Source of the DNA: Azoarcus sp. Aa7
Lineage (GTDB): Bacteria; Pseudomonadota; Gammaproteobacteria; Burkholderiales; Rhodocyclaceae
Assembly (NCBI RefSeq): GCF_014822185.1
Contig: NZ_QVLR01000049.1
Location: forward strand, 1-42,265
DNA: 42,265 bases
Direction of reading: 5' to 3'
The notes beneath the pieces were generated by a model. That model ran no database searches and was not told the origin of the DNA. It saw only the letters and a program-made list of their open reading frames with translations. Below, one piece after another: positions 29,360-36,210 of this stretch; positions within the stretch are counted from its first letter, which is position 1; each line of letters opens with the position of its first letter. Position numbers and translations under genes: made by a program.

Positions 29360-30745
29360 ATGCAGCACGGGAAATTCCTTTCGCAGCGCAAGCGGACGCT
29401 GGCCGCCGCCCTCGCCGGCATTCTCGGATCGGCCGCAGCGATGCCGGCCCTGGCCGACACGGAGATCGAGGCCCTGAAGCGGGAGCTCGCCGAGCAGAAG
29501 AAGCTGATTGAACGCCTGCTGACGACACAGCAAGCCCAGCAGGAGGCGATCGCCAAGACCAAGGCGGAGGCGTTGGCGGCTGTCAAGGTGCCGACCAAGG
29601 AGCCGGTAGCCGGGCAGGCGGATTCCAGCCTGACGGTTTACGGGGTTGCCGACGTCAATATCGCCAGCATGGACAGCGGCTTTGGCCAGAAAACCACCTT
29701 CGGCTCCGGTGGCCTGTCGTCGTCCCGCCTCGGCGTGAAGGGGGAGCGGGCACTCGGCGACGGCTGGAAGGCGGTCGGTCTGGCTGAAGCCGGCCTGCTG
29801 CTCGATACCGGGTCGGTCGGTAACGCTGCTGTGACGCCCGGGGTCAACAATTCCTCCGCGTCCTCCGGTGGGCAACTGGGCAACGGCGGCCAGATCTTTT
29901 CGCGGCAGGTGTACGCGGGGCTGGCGTCGGACCGCTGGGGCTCGTTCACGATCGGGCGGCAATACTCCGGGTCCTATGCGGCGGTGGCGATGGGCAATGC
30001 CATGGGCGTCGGCCTGTACGGTTACTCGGGCTCCATCCTGCCGGCCGTCGGCATGCCGACCCGCGTGAACAATGCGTTCGTGTACCTGACGCCGCGCCTG
30101 AACGGTTTCTCCGGCCATTTCACCTACACCACCGGCAGCGAGAACAACGTCGACAAGGACACGACGACTCTCCCCGGCGCCGCGACCAAGACCAACGACA
30201 AGGCGGGGCGGGGTCTCGACCTGGCCCTGACCTACACGAGCGGCCCGTTCAATGCCATGGCGTCGGCATGGGATGTCTACAACGCCAGCTATGCCGTTCC
30301 CGCGTCGGGAGCGGCCGAGACCGGCCTCGCGCGCAAGACCGGCTGGCAACTAGGCGGAAGCTACGACTTCGGCGCGGTGAAGCTGTTCGGCCAGTTCGTT
30401 ACGGGCAAGATCTCCGGCAGCAACTATGAGAATGTCACCAAAGCGCTGTCGAAGTCGGCGGGCTGGAGCGTCAGCGCCCTCGTACCCCTGGGCAAGCACC
30501 GGGTCTATGCGAGCTACACGGCGTTCGACGACAAGTCGCGGCTGAACAAGGACGCGCAGCTCGTCGGCCTCGGCTATTCCTACGATCTCTATGCCAACAC
30601 CAAGCTCTATGCCGGCTGGGGCAAGATGATCAACAACGAGAACGCCAGCTACAGCCTGGCGAACGGGGGCGACCTGGTCGGCAACGTGACCACCCGGGGC
30701 TTCGATCCGGAGGGTTACATGGCCGGCGTGAACGTCGCCTTCTGA
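29360..30745 (+). CDS. Gram-negative porin with N-terminal coiled coil
   Basis: A 461-residue outer membrane protein. Residues 1-32 are a signal peptide ending MPALA-DTE, then IEALKRELAEQKKLIERLL starts a coiled coil (about 34-75). The barrel begins SSLTVYGVADVNIASMDSGF and includes SRLGVKGERALGDGWKAV and SRQVYAGLASDRWGSFTIGR, the pattern of betaproteobacterial trimeric porins. It ends GYMAGVNVAF with the terminal Phe needed for BAM insertion. GGAGGAG precedes the ATG. The coiled coil may reach or bind peptidoglycan, as in some other porins (inference). Confidence 0.88.
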   Translation: MQHGKFLSQRKRTLAAALAGILGSAAAMPALADTEIEALKRELAEQKKLIERLLTTQQAQQEAIAKTKAEALAAVKVPTKEPVAGQADSSLTVYGVADVNIASMDSGFGQKTTFGSGGLSSSRLGVKGERALGDGWKAVGLAEAGLLLDTGSVGNAAVTPGVNNSSASSGGQLGNGGQIFSRQVYAGLASDRWGSFTIGRQYSGSYAAVAMGNAMGVGLYGYSGSILPAVGMPTRVNNAFVYLTPRLNGFSGHFTYTTGSENNVDKDTTTLPGAATKTNDKAGRGLDLALTYTSGPFNAMASAWDVYNASYAVPASGAAETGLARKTGWQLGGSYDFGAVKLFGQFVTGKISGSNYENVTKALSKSAGWSVSALVPLGKHRVYASYTAFDDKSRLNKDAQLVGLGYSYDLYANTKLYAGWGKMINNENASYSLANGGDLVGNVTTRGFDPEGYMAGVNVAF

Positions 30746-30771
30746 CCCCGTAGCTGCGCGAGCCGGATTCA

Positions 30772-30916
30772 TCCGAAAAGGCTCACTTCAAGCCACAGAG
30801 GGCGCAGGGAAGACAAACTTCTCGCAATACCGGGACTTCACCCAACAGGTGAGACCCGGTGATCTCGGAACTTTGTGTTTTACCTCTGTACCCTCTGTGG
30901 CTAATCGCTTTTCGGA
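30772..30916. repeat. Palindromic intergenic repeat element (about 145 bp)
   Basis: Nested inverted repeats: outer TCCGAAAAG (30772-30780) with CTTTTCGGA (30908-30916); middle AGCCACAGAGGG (30791-30802) with CCCTCTGTGGCT (30891-30902), a perfect 12-mer; inner ACCGGG with CCCGGT around a CACC/GGTG stem (30829-30860). The 'CACAGAGGG...CCTCTGTG' style resembles palindromic repeats scattered in many proteobacterial genomes. It could act as a bidirectional terminator after the porin, or be a MITE-like unit. Confidence 0.6.
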
Positions 30917-30930
30917 CTCATGATAAAAGC

Positions 30931-31065
30931 ATGGAGGAGCCGATCCATAAATCGGATGACAGCGCATGGAGCGTGCCCCACGGGATCGGCCGGATCGCGC
31001 TTGCCCGCCCCGAGCGGGCGAACTCCCTGACTCCGGCGGTGTACCGGGCCCTGACCGGGGCGGTC
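30931..31065 (+). pseudogene. N-terminal stub of an enoyl-CoA hydratase/isomerase gene
   Basis: From the ATG at 30931, 45 codons read through GIGRIALARPERANSLTPAV, the first strand and helix of crotonases (usual pattern G.A.ITLNRPE..NALT). After LTGAV the frame enters the antisense 3' end of the patatin gene and the similarity stops. The rest of the gene (about 210 residues, including the oxyanion-hole region) is absent, so this is a deletion remnant. Confidence 0.65.
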
Positions 31066-31074
31066 ATTTCCCCT

Positions 31075-32124
31075 TCAGGCGAACACCTCGCCGAGATTCA
31101 CCGTCGCCTGGCTGCCGACATGCTGCCGCTTGGTGCGGATCCAGCGCGCGGCGCGGGCACGCCCCAGGTCGCGCAGCTCGTGCAGGAAGGCGCGCGCGGC
31201 GTTGAGCTTGCTGCCGCTGCCGCTCTCGGCCAGCTCCTGCGCCTCGATCATGTGAAAGCGCAGGCCCAGCAGCTTGCGCTCGAGACGTCCGTGCGGGAGA
31301 AAACGGCTGCCCGCCTCCAGATAGGCGCGGGCGTGCGCGATCATGCGCATCTCGCGCAGGAAGGTCGCCGAGAAGCCCAGTTCCACCGTGCGGTCGGCGA
31401 TCTCCCCGGCGCTGCGCGGCAGCGCCGGAATGCGCAGCGGATTGAGCAGCACGAGCAGGATGTCCGGCGTCTCGCATTCGTACATCAGCGGGTAGACGGC
31501 CGGATTGGCACTGAAACCGCCGTCCCAGTACGTTTCGCCATCGATCTCGACGGCGTGGTGGATGGTCGGCAGGCATGCGGACGCCAGCAGCATGTCCTCG
31601 GTAAGTTCGGCGGTGCGGAACAGGCGCACCTTTCCGGTCTGCACCCGTGTCGCGGCGATGAACAGGCGGAGCCGGCACTCGCGGCGCAGGTACTCGAAAT
31701 CGAACTGCGCACGCACGACCTCGCGCAGCGGGTTCAGCTCGAGCGGATTGAACTGGTAGGGCGACAGCAACCGCGTCATCCCCAGCATCATGCCGAGGGG
31801 ATTGGGCAATGCGCCGTTGCCGTTCGGGTTCATGCTGTGCAGCAGGTCCAGTTCCAGCGGCGTACTCGCCGCGACCGCCTCCCAGAAGTCGGACAGGCTC
31901 TGGCGCGCACCCTCGCCCCCGCCGCGCGTCCATCCCTGCGCCAACGCTACGGCGTTCATCGCACCCGCACTGGTCCCGCTTACGCCGTCGAGCCTCCAGC
32001 CGTCTTCGAGCAGCCGGTCGAGCACGCCCCAAGTGTAGGCGCCGTGCGCCCCGCCTCCCTGCAGCGCGAGGCTGATCGCGGGCAGTTCGCCGCGCCTGCC
32101 CGACCACCATCGTTTGCGCAGCAT
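31075..32124 (-). CDS. Patatin-like phospholipase
   Basis: A 349-residue cytoplasmic lipid acyl hydrolase candidate. The catalytic set is complete: oxyanion loop LALQGGGAHGAYTWG, nucleophile serine in GVSGTSAGAMNAVALAQG, and the dyad aspartate in YWDGGFSANPAVYPL. The start at 32124 is chosen because AGGGAG lies 7 nt upstream; the open frame to 32229 adds a Cys-rich, non-conserved stretch and crosses a palindromic operator candidate. There is no signal peptide. A role in membrane lipid turnover or polyhydroxyalkanoate granules is possible, the latter only from the upstream palindrome. Confidence 0.88.
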   Translation of the reverse strand: MLRKRWWSGRRGELPAISLALQGGGAHGAYTWGVLDRLLEDGWRLDGVSGTSAGAMNAVALAQGWTRGGGEGARQSLSDFWEAVAASTPLELDLLHSMNPNGNGALPNPLGMMLGMTRLLSPYQFNPLELNPLREVVRAQFDFEYLRRECRLRLFIAATRVQTGKVRLFRTAELTEDMLLASACLPTIHHAVEIDGETYWDGGFSANPAVYPLMYECETPDILLVLLNPLRIPALPRSAGEIADRTVELGFSATFLREMRMIAHARAYLEAGSRFLPHGRLERKLLGLRFHMIEAQELAESGSGSKLNAARAFLHELRDLGRARAARWIRTKRQHVGSQATVNLGEVFA

Positions 32125-32152
32125 GTTCCACTCCCTTCCATACATGGACACA

Positions 32153-32182
32153 TTCTTGCTGCATTGCACAATACAACAAGAA
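32153..32182. promoter_or_regulatory. 30-bp near-perfect palindrome upstream of the patatin gene
   Basis: On the plus strand the arms are TTCTTGCTGCATTGC and ACAATACAACAAGAA; four symmetric base pairs break the dyad. The core TGCATTGCACAAT resembles the TGC/GCA-rich sites bound by PhaR-type regulators of PHA genes, but this is a recollection and not tested. It lies 29 bp above the patatin ATG. Confidence 0.55.
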
Positions 32183-32225
32183 CGGCAACGGGAGTGTTTC
32201 AGATGGTCAGGAGGCGCCAACTCTC

Positions 32226-33074
32226 TCACCGCTCCGGGACGCCCCCTTCCCGTCGCACGGCAAAGCGCAGCGGCGAACGCACGGCCGGTCGACCGAAGGG
32301 GGCGCCATAGGCAAAGCCCTGCGCGAGCACGCCCGGCGGCACCGCCGACGATGCCCTGTCCTCGACCCGCGTCGCGATCACCCGTGCCGATCCCGCGCGC
32401 GCCTGCAGCGCATCGAGCGCCTCGCGGGCATCACCCTCGGCATGCAAAGCCGCGGTCCCGATCTTGATGAAGTCCGCCGGCACGATCCCGGACAGCGCAT
32501 GCCATTGCGCCACGGACTCGACGTTCACGGCAACACGGAAACCGTTGTGGCGATAGTTCCGCAGCACGAAGCTCAGCAGGTCCGCCTGCCGGCTCGCGAC
32601 GACCGGGGCCTCGATGACGATGCGTCCGGGCGGGAAGCCGAGCGCGTCGATCACCTTGCGGAACGCCGCCCCGTGGTCGCCCGCGACGGCCGCCAGCAGA
32701 CGGCCATGCACGTTCAGGAACAACAGGCCGTCATCGCCCACCGAGGCGATGAAGTTCAACGCATGGACAGTGCGTGCGAGCCGGTCGAGCGCGATCAAAC
32801 GATCGTCGTCGGCGTTGGCCGAAAACAGCACCCACGGCGACAGGTCGCGCCGGCCGCCCCCCAGGCAGCGCAGGAAGGCCTCGTGCCCGACGACCTTACC
32901 GGACGACGGATCCACGATGGGCTGGAACACGCTCGATAGTTCGCAGCCGAACCAGTCCCCCACGACGCCCCCGTCCGCAAGGCGGCGCAGCTGTCGGCCG
33001 GCCTGCCGTTCGAGTGGCAGGCGAAGGAGGAAGTCGCGAACGCGATCGGCGATCTGCGAAGTCGGACTGGTCAT
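32226..33074 (-). CDS. Degenerate EAL-domain protein
   Basis: A 282-residue protein whose residues about 45-270 follow the EAL phosphodiesterase fold: SVFQPIVDPSSGKVVGHEAF, then IVIEAPV, FIKIG, VIATRVED and a QGFAYGAPFGRP ending. The catalytic signature is altered: EAL is EAF, the metal-binding Asn motif is NVHG, the DDFG loop is replaced by VNVES, and the DxxK-type IKID is IKIG. It therefore probably no longer hydrolyses cyclic di-GMP, but may bind it or a protein partner. GGGAG lies 7 nt before the ATG at 33074. No GGDEF or transmembrane part is present. Confidence 0.8.
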   Translation of the reverse strand: MTSPTSQIADRVRDFLLRLPLERQAGRQLRRLADGGVVGDWFGCELSSVFQPIVDPSSGKVVGHEAFLRCLGGGRRDLSPWVLFSANADDDRLIALDRLARTVHALNFIASVGDDGLLFLNVHGRLLAAVAGDHGAAFRKVIDALGFPPGRIVIEAPVVASRQADLLSFVLRNYRHNGFRVAVNVESVAQWHALSGIVPADFIKIGTAALHAEGDAREALDALQARAGSARVIATRVEDRASSAVPPGVLAQGFAYGAPFGRPAVRSPLRFAVRREGGVPER

Positions 33075-33246
33075 GACGGGCTCCCATCGGTGGTCTTGGG
33101 CGAAACGCGACGCATCGCGCACGGACAGCCGGCGCATCGTCGCACCCCGACTTTACGGGGGCATGTCACGGACGCGAACCATGAAATTCTGCTGAGCTTA
33201 TGCGCGCTGAGCCGGCCGCTGCGGCCGGGGTGAAGTGCAGCGTCGC

Positions 33247-33261
33247 TTACAAACACGTAAT
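33247..33261. promoter_or_regulatory. Candidate copper-responsive (CopR-type) box
   Basis: TTACAAACACGTAAT, with TTAC/GTAA arms, lies 112 bp above the small secreted His protein. It shares 10 of 15 bases with TGACAGGAATGTAAT at 34431-34445. Both resemble the inverted TTACA..TGTAA sites of CopR/PcoR-type response regulators, an assignment from memory. Confidence 0.4.
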
Positions 33262-33372
33262 ACCGCCGTCATCGATCGGACAGTCGTCGCGGCGCACACT
33301 TTCGAACACGAGCGAAGGATTCCGGAGCATCCGCGCCGGAAGGGCATTCGCCGGAAAGTGCCGGAGTTCATC

Positions 33373-33660
33373 ATGAGGACCACCATTCCTTCCGTCGCCG
33401 CAATCGCCGCAATCGCCGCAGTGCTCGGGCTGTCCTTCAGCGCCAGCGCAGCGTCCCGGGCGCCGGCCGTCGAGCAGACCGGAAGCGCAGTACAAGCGCC
33501 CGCGGCGACCGACGCGGCAACCGCGCCGCGGCACAGTCACATGGGCGAAAAGATCGGCGTGCGCGCAGAACAGGCCACTGCGGCCGGATCGGCGGCTGCG
33601 AAATCGACGCCTGCAAAGCCCGCCGCCACGCGCCACAATCACCAGCGCGACTTCAAGTAG
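33373..33660 (+). CDS. Small secreted protein with histidine motifs
   Basis: A 95-residue protein with a signal peptide (MRTTIPSVAAIAAIAAVLGL, cleavage near SASA-ASRA). The mature part is Ala/Pro-rich and likely disordered, with two short His motifs, RHSHMGEKIG and RHNHQRD. The family is not recognised. Its place beside copK and a copper ATPase and the His motifs suggest periplasmic metal binding, as an inference. CGGAG precedes the ATG, and a strong terminator hairpin follows the stop. Confidence 0.7.
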   Translation: MRTTIPSVAAIAAIAAVLGLSFSASAASRAPAVEQTGSAVQAPAATDAATAPRHSHMGEKIGVRAEQATAAGSAAAKSTPAKPAATRHNHQRDFK

Positions 33661-33698
33661 ACGACGGCTGCGGCAGCGCATTTCTCGCACATCCAGCC

Positions 33699-33740
33699 AC
33701 GGCGGGCAAATCGCAAACGATCTGCCCGCCGTTCCTTTGT
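33699..33740 (+). terminator. Terminator after the small secreted protein gene
   Basis: A 15-bp stem with one mismatch (33699-33713 with 33718-33732) and a CAAA loop, followed by TCCTTTGT. Well placed, 38 bp after the stop. Confidence 0.7.
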
Positions 33741-33750
33741 GTGCAAACAA

Positions 33751-33770
33751 GCGGCCGCAACCGCGGCCGC
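33751..33770 (-). terminator. Terminator after copK
   Basis: Perfect GCGGCCGC arms around a 4-nt loop, followed on the minus strand by TTGTTTGC; it lies 16 bp after the copK stop. On the plus strand it is followed by TTTCC, so it may work both ways. Confidence 0.6.
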
Positions 33771-33786
33771 TTTCCCCGCGCGCCGT

Positions 33787-34182
33787 TCAGCGCCCGCGGT
33801 GGTTGGAATGCAGCAGGCTGTCGAGGCGCCAGACCTCATTCCCCTGCATCGAGATCTTCTTGCCGTCCAGGGCCTCCATCGGGTGTCCCTGATCCATCGA
33901 GAACGCCCGACCGAACCGGTCCTCCATCGCCATCTTGCCGTCCCGGAAGACGTGCAGTGTCGAACCGTCCTTGAGATCGTAGGATTTCTCCACCGTGTTT
34001 GCGCCGTAGCCGTCACGGACGGTTTCGCGCAATGCGGGCCTCGCCGGCGTGGCGGGCGCCGCCCTGAGGTCATCGAGCCAATGGGCCGAGCCGGCCTCGG
34101 AATAGTCCGTATGTGCCGATGCTGCAAAGGTGCCGGCAAGCAGCGTTGATGCGATGACGATGCGGATCGATGTGCCTTTCAT
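33787..34182 (-). CDS. copK: CopK-family periplasmic copper-binding protein
   Basis: A 131-residue protein with a signal peptide (MKGTSIRIVIASTLLAGTFA, cleavage near ASA-HTD). The C-terminal 75 residues match CopK of Cupriavidus metallidurans: VEKSYDLKDGSTLHVFRDGK, MAMEDRFGRAFSMDQGHPME, and KKISMQGNEVWRLDSLLH, rich in the Met residues that bind Cu(I). It is longer than the classic form because about 35 residues are inserted after the signal peptide. It is divergent from the copper operon at 34480 and probably shares its regulation. Confidence 0.82.
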   Translation of the reverse strand: MKGTSIRIVIASTLLAGTFAASAHTDYSEAGSAHWLDDLRAAPATPARPALRETVRDGYGANTVEKSYDLKDGSTLHVFRDGKMAMEDRFGRAFSMDQGHPMEALDGKKISMQGNEVWRLDSLLHSNHRGR

Positions 34183-34479
34183 GATGTTTCTCCTTGCAGT
34201 GACCGGGTCAGGCGCTCACAGGCGAGCAACCATGATCGAATGCTAGGAAAACACCCCCGACAGGACGATGACCGCGACATTACGCTTTGTTCAGCTCAGC
34301 GTCATTTTCAGGAAATCATCGGCGAGCGCGATTCACGAGCACCCGGGTTTCCGCATCCGCGCACGTCGACCGCAATCCGGATCCCTGAAAGTGCTGCGAA
34401 CTCCCGGGAATATGGCCGCTGTTTCGATGCTGACAGGAATGTAATCATCGCGTCAGGGTGAAGTCGAGATCCGGGGGCT
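34183..34479. promoter_or_regulatory. Divergent copK / copper operon promoter region
   Basis: A 297-bp gene-free spacer. Two candidate copper boxes are seen: TGACAGGAATGTAAT at 34431-34445, 35 bp before the DUF2933 start, and a weaker ATTACGCTTTGTTCA at 34279-34293, on the copK side. No regulator gene is in the window. Confidence 0.4.
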
Positions 34480-34764
34480 ATGATGGATTCATCGGAACAG
34501 CGGATGGATGCCATGCACTCGCAGCACTCTCCCGTGCCCGCCCCCGCGAGGGACGCACCTCGAACGAAGCGCGTCCGCTGGGTATTCGGCATCTTCCTGG
34601 CAATCGCCGCTACCCTGCTGGCCTTCGAACACCGGATCCACCTGCTGGGCATTCTGCCCTGGCTGTTCCTGCTCGCCTGCCCGCTGATGCACCTGTTCAT
34701 GCACCACGGCCATGGCGGCCACGGCGATCACCATGGCAAGCCCGGGGACGGAGGCGCCCGATGA
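34480..34764 (+). CDS. DUF2933 small membrane protein
   Basis: A 94-residue protein with a basic N-terminal part, two hydrophobic segments (VFGIFLAIAATLLAFEH and LGILPWLFLLACPLMHLFMH) and a His-rich tail (HHGHGGHGDHHG). This matches DUF2933 proteins that accompany copper and heavy-metal genes. Tandem ATGs at 34480 and 34483 follow a GGGGG. Its TGA overlaps the next start (ATGA), so translation is coupled. The His/Met tail suggests metal binding; the exact role is unknown. Confidence 0.8.
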   Translation: MMDSSEQRMDAMHSQHSPVPAPARDAPRTKRVRWVFGIFLAIAATLLAFEHRIHLLGILPWLFLLACPLMHLFMHHGHGGHGDHHGKPGDGGAR

Positions 34765-35453
34765 CCGAATCGAGCCCCGCCTATGGCCTGTGGTCGCTCG
34801 TCGCGATCAACTCGGCCGTGTTCATCCTCTTCGCCGCGAGCTTCTTCAAGCCGCGTTCGTCGCGCGACTGGCGCACGCTGGGCATGTTCTCCGCGTTCAT
34901 CGTCGCGCTGTTCGCCGAGATGTACGGCTTCCCGCTGACGATCTACCTGCTGTCGGGCTGGCTCGCAGCACGCTTCCCCGGCGTCGACTTCCTTTCCCAC
35001 GACGCCGGCCATCTGCTCGAAGTGATGTTCGGCAGGCGCGCCAATCCGCATTTCGGCCCCTTCCACATCCTGTCCGGCATCCTGATCGGCGGCGGTTTCT
35101 GGCTGCTCGCCGCAGCATGGAAGGTGCTCTACGCCGCGCAGGCGGCGGGCACGCTGGCCACCACCGGCCCGTACGCACGCCTGCGCCACCCGCAGTACGC
35201 GGCCTTCGTCGTGATCCTCGCGGGCTTCCTGCTGCAATGGCCGACGCTGATCACGCTTGCGATGTTCCCCGTCCTCGTCGTCGCCTACGTGCGTCTCGCC
35301 CGTCGCGAAGAGCGCGAGGCCGCGGCGACCTTCGGTGCCGACTGGCTGCGTTACGCGGGCCTGACTCCGGCCTTCTTCCCGCATAGGACGAAACCCCGCC
35401 CCCACCCGATCGCCGATCACCACGGCGAACATTCATCAGGAGAAGGATCATGA
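34761..35453 (+). CDS. Isoprenylcysteine carboxyl methyltransferase-like membrane protein
   Basis: A 230-residue integral membrane protein with about five hydrophobic segments. The C-terminal part TTGPYARLRHPQYAAFVVIL followed by EEREAAATFGADWLRYA is the SAM-binding signature of the ICMT/PEMT-like family (usually RHP.Y and E...). Such proteins are frequent in copper and metal-resistance operons, where their substrate is unknown. It overlaps the genes on both sides by 4 nt (ATGA), so it belongs firmly to the copper operon. Confidence 0.82.
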   Translation: MTESSPAYGLWSLVAINSAVFILFAASFFKPRSSRDWRTLGMFSAFIVALFAEMYGFPLTIYLLSGWLAARFPGVDFLSHDAGHLLEVMFGRRANPHFGPFHILSGILIGGGFWLLAAAWKVLYAAQAAGTLATTGPYARLRHPQYAAFVVILAGFLLQWPTLITLAMFPVLVVAYVRLARREEREAAATFGADWLRYAGLTPAFFPHRTKPRPHPIADHHGEHSSGEGS

Positions 35454-35962
35454 AACCGCTGCTGACCACCGCACTCGCACTGTCGCTCGCTACCCTGTCG
35501 CCGGCCTGGGCCGAGGATGCCCACCACCCGGACCAGGCGGCCGCCGCGACGGCGCCCGCCCCCACGACGGCGCCCGCTCCGTCGCCCGAAAAGACGGTCC
35601 AGCGCATGCGCGACAACACCGCCACGATGCAGTCCCAGCTCGACGCCCTGGCCGCGGCGAAAACACCCGAAGAACGCCAGAAGCTGCTCATGCAGCACAT
35701 GCAGACCATGCGCGAGAACATGATGCTGGGCCAGCAGATGGCCGCGGGCGATGGCGCGCCGATGGGCTGCCACATGATGATGGGCGGCAAGGGAATGATG
35801 GGCGGCATGGGCATGATGGGTGGAATGATGGGCGGGGATCCTTCCGGCGCCGCGCCCGATGCCATGATGCAGCGCATGCACCAGATGGAACGGCGCATGG
35901 ACATGATGCAGATGATGATGGAGCGCATGGACAGCCCGGCGGGCAAGCGCCCGGCGAAGTGA
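35450..35962 (+). CDS. Met-rich periplasmic protein
   Basis: A 170-residue protein with a signal peptide ending [10 protein letters not shown]. After a low-complexity Ala/Pro linker comes a helical part ([20 protein letters not shown]), then a Met/Gly-rich block (residues about 103-130) and the Met-dense [19 protein letters not shown]. Met-rich periplasmic regions bind Cu(I). The family is not firmly recognised. It starts by ATGA overlap with the methyltransferase gene and ends just before the twin-Cys gene. Confidence 0.78.
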   Translation: MKPLLTTALALSLATLSPAWAEDAHHPDQAAAATAPAPTTAPAPSPEKTVQRMRDNTATMQSQLDALAAAKTPEERQKLLMQHMQTMRENMMLGQQMAAGDGAPMGCHMMMGGKGMMGGMGMMGGMMGGDPSGAAPDAMMQRMHQMERRMDMMQMMMERMDSPAGKRPAK

Positions 35963-35994
35963 CCGCTCGCTGCACGCACACGGAGAAACGCGCG

Positions 35995-36210
35995 ATGCTC
36001 GAATCGCTGAAAGCCCTGCAGCGGCGCCTGCGCGCGTGGATGGCGGAGAACGAGCGCGCGCACCGCAACGCGAAGCCCGACGGCTGCTGCAGTTCGCCGT
36101 CGGCGATCTACGCGGCACGTCGCCCGCGCGGCAAGGGGGTTGCCACGGTTCCCGCTACATCGAAGGCGACTCGCGGCACGTCGCCCGCGCGGCAAGGGGG
36201 GCGACCATGA
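35995..36210 (+). CDS. Small twin-cysteine protein between copper genes
   Basis: A 71-residue product, [20 protein letters not shown] at its start, then [11 protein letters not shown] and a basic, low-complexity C-terminus. The ATG at 35995 has CGGAGA 9 nt upstream; a GTG at 35959 would overlap the previous stop. Its TGA overlaps the ATPase start (ATGA), supporting translation. The CC pair could bind Cu(I), as an inference. The second half is encoded by a 29-bp direct repeat, so the original C-terminus may have been altered by duplication. Confidence 0.55.
   Translation: MLESLKALQRRLRAWMAENERAHRNAKPDGCCSSPSAIYAARRPRGKGVATVPATSKATRGTSPARQGGRP
36111..36200. repeat. 29-bp direct repeat, two copies 61 bp apart
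   Basis: Positions 36111-36139 and 36172-36200 are identical (start CGCGGCACGTCGCCC, end GGCAAGGGGG). The 61-bp period is not a multiple of three, so the copies are read in different frames within the small twin-Cys gene. This looks like a recent tandem duplication. Confidence 0.85.

Noticed and set aside
30859-32310. A 483-codon plus-strand open frame
   Set aside because: Codons before 31065 contain the hydratase stub; the rest is antisense to the patatin gene, whose catalytic motifs are clear on the minus strand.
33322-33366. Four CCGGA repeats before the small secreted protein gene
   Set aside because: Irregular spacing (14, 15 and 10 bp) and GC-rich composition make chance likely.
35959-35994. 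GTG start extending the twin-Cys protein by 12 residues
   Set aside because: The ATG at 35995 has a better ribosome site (CGGAGA); the GTG would overlap the upstream stop but has no clear site of its own.
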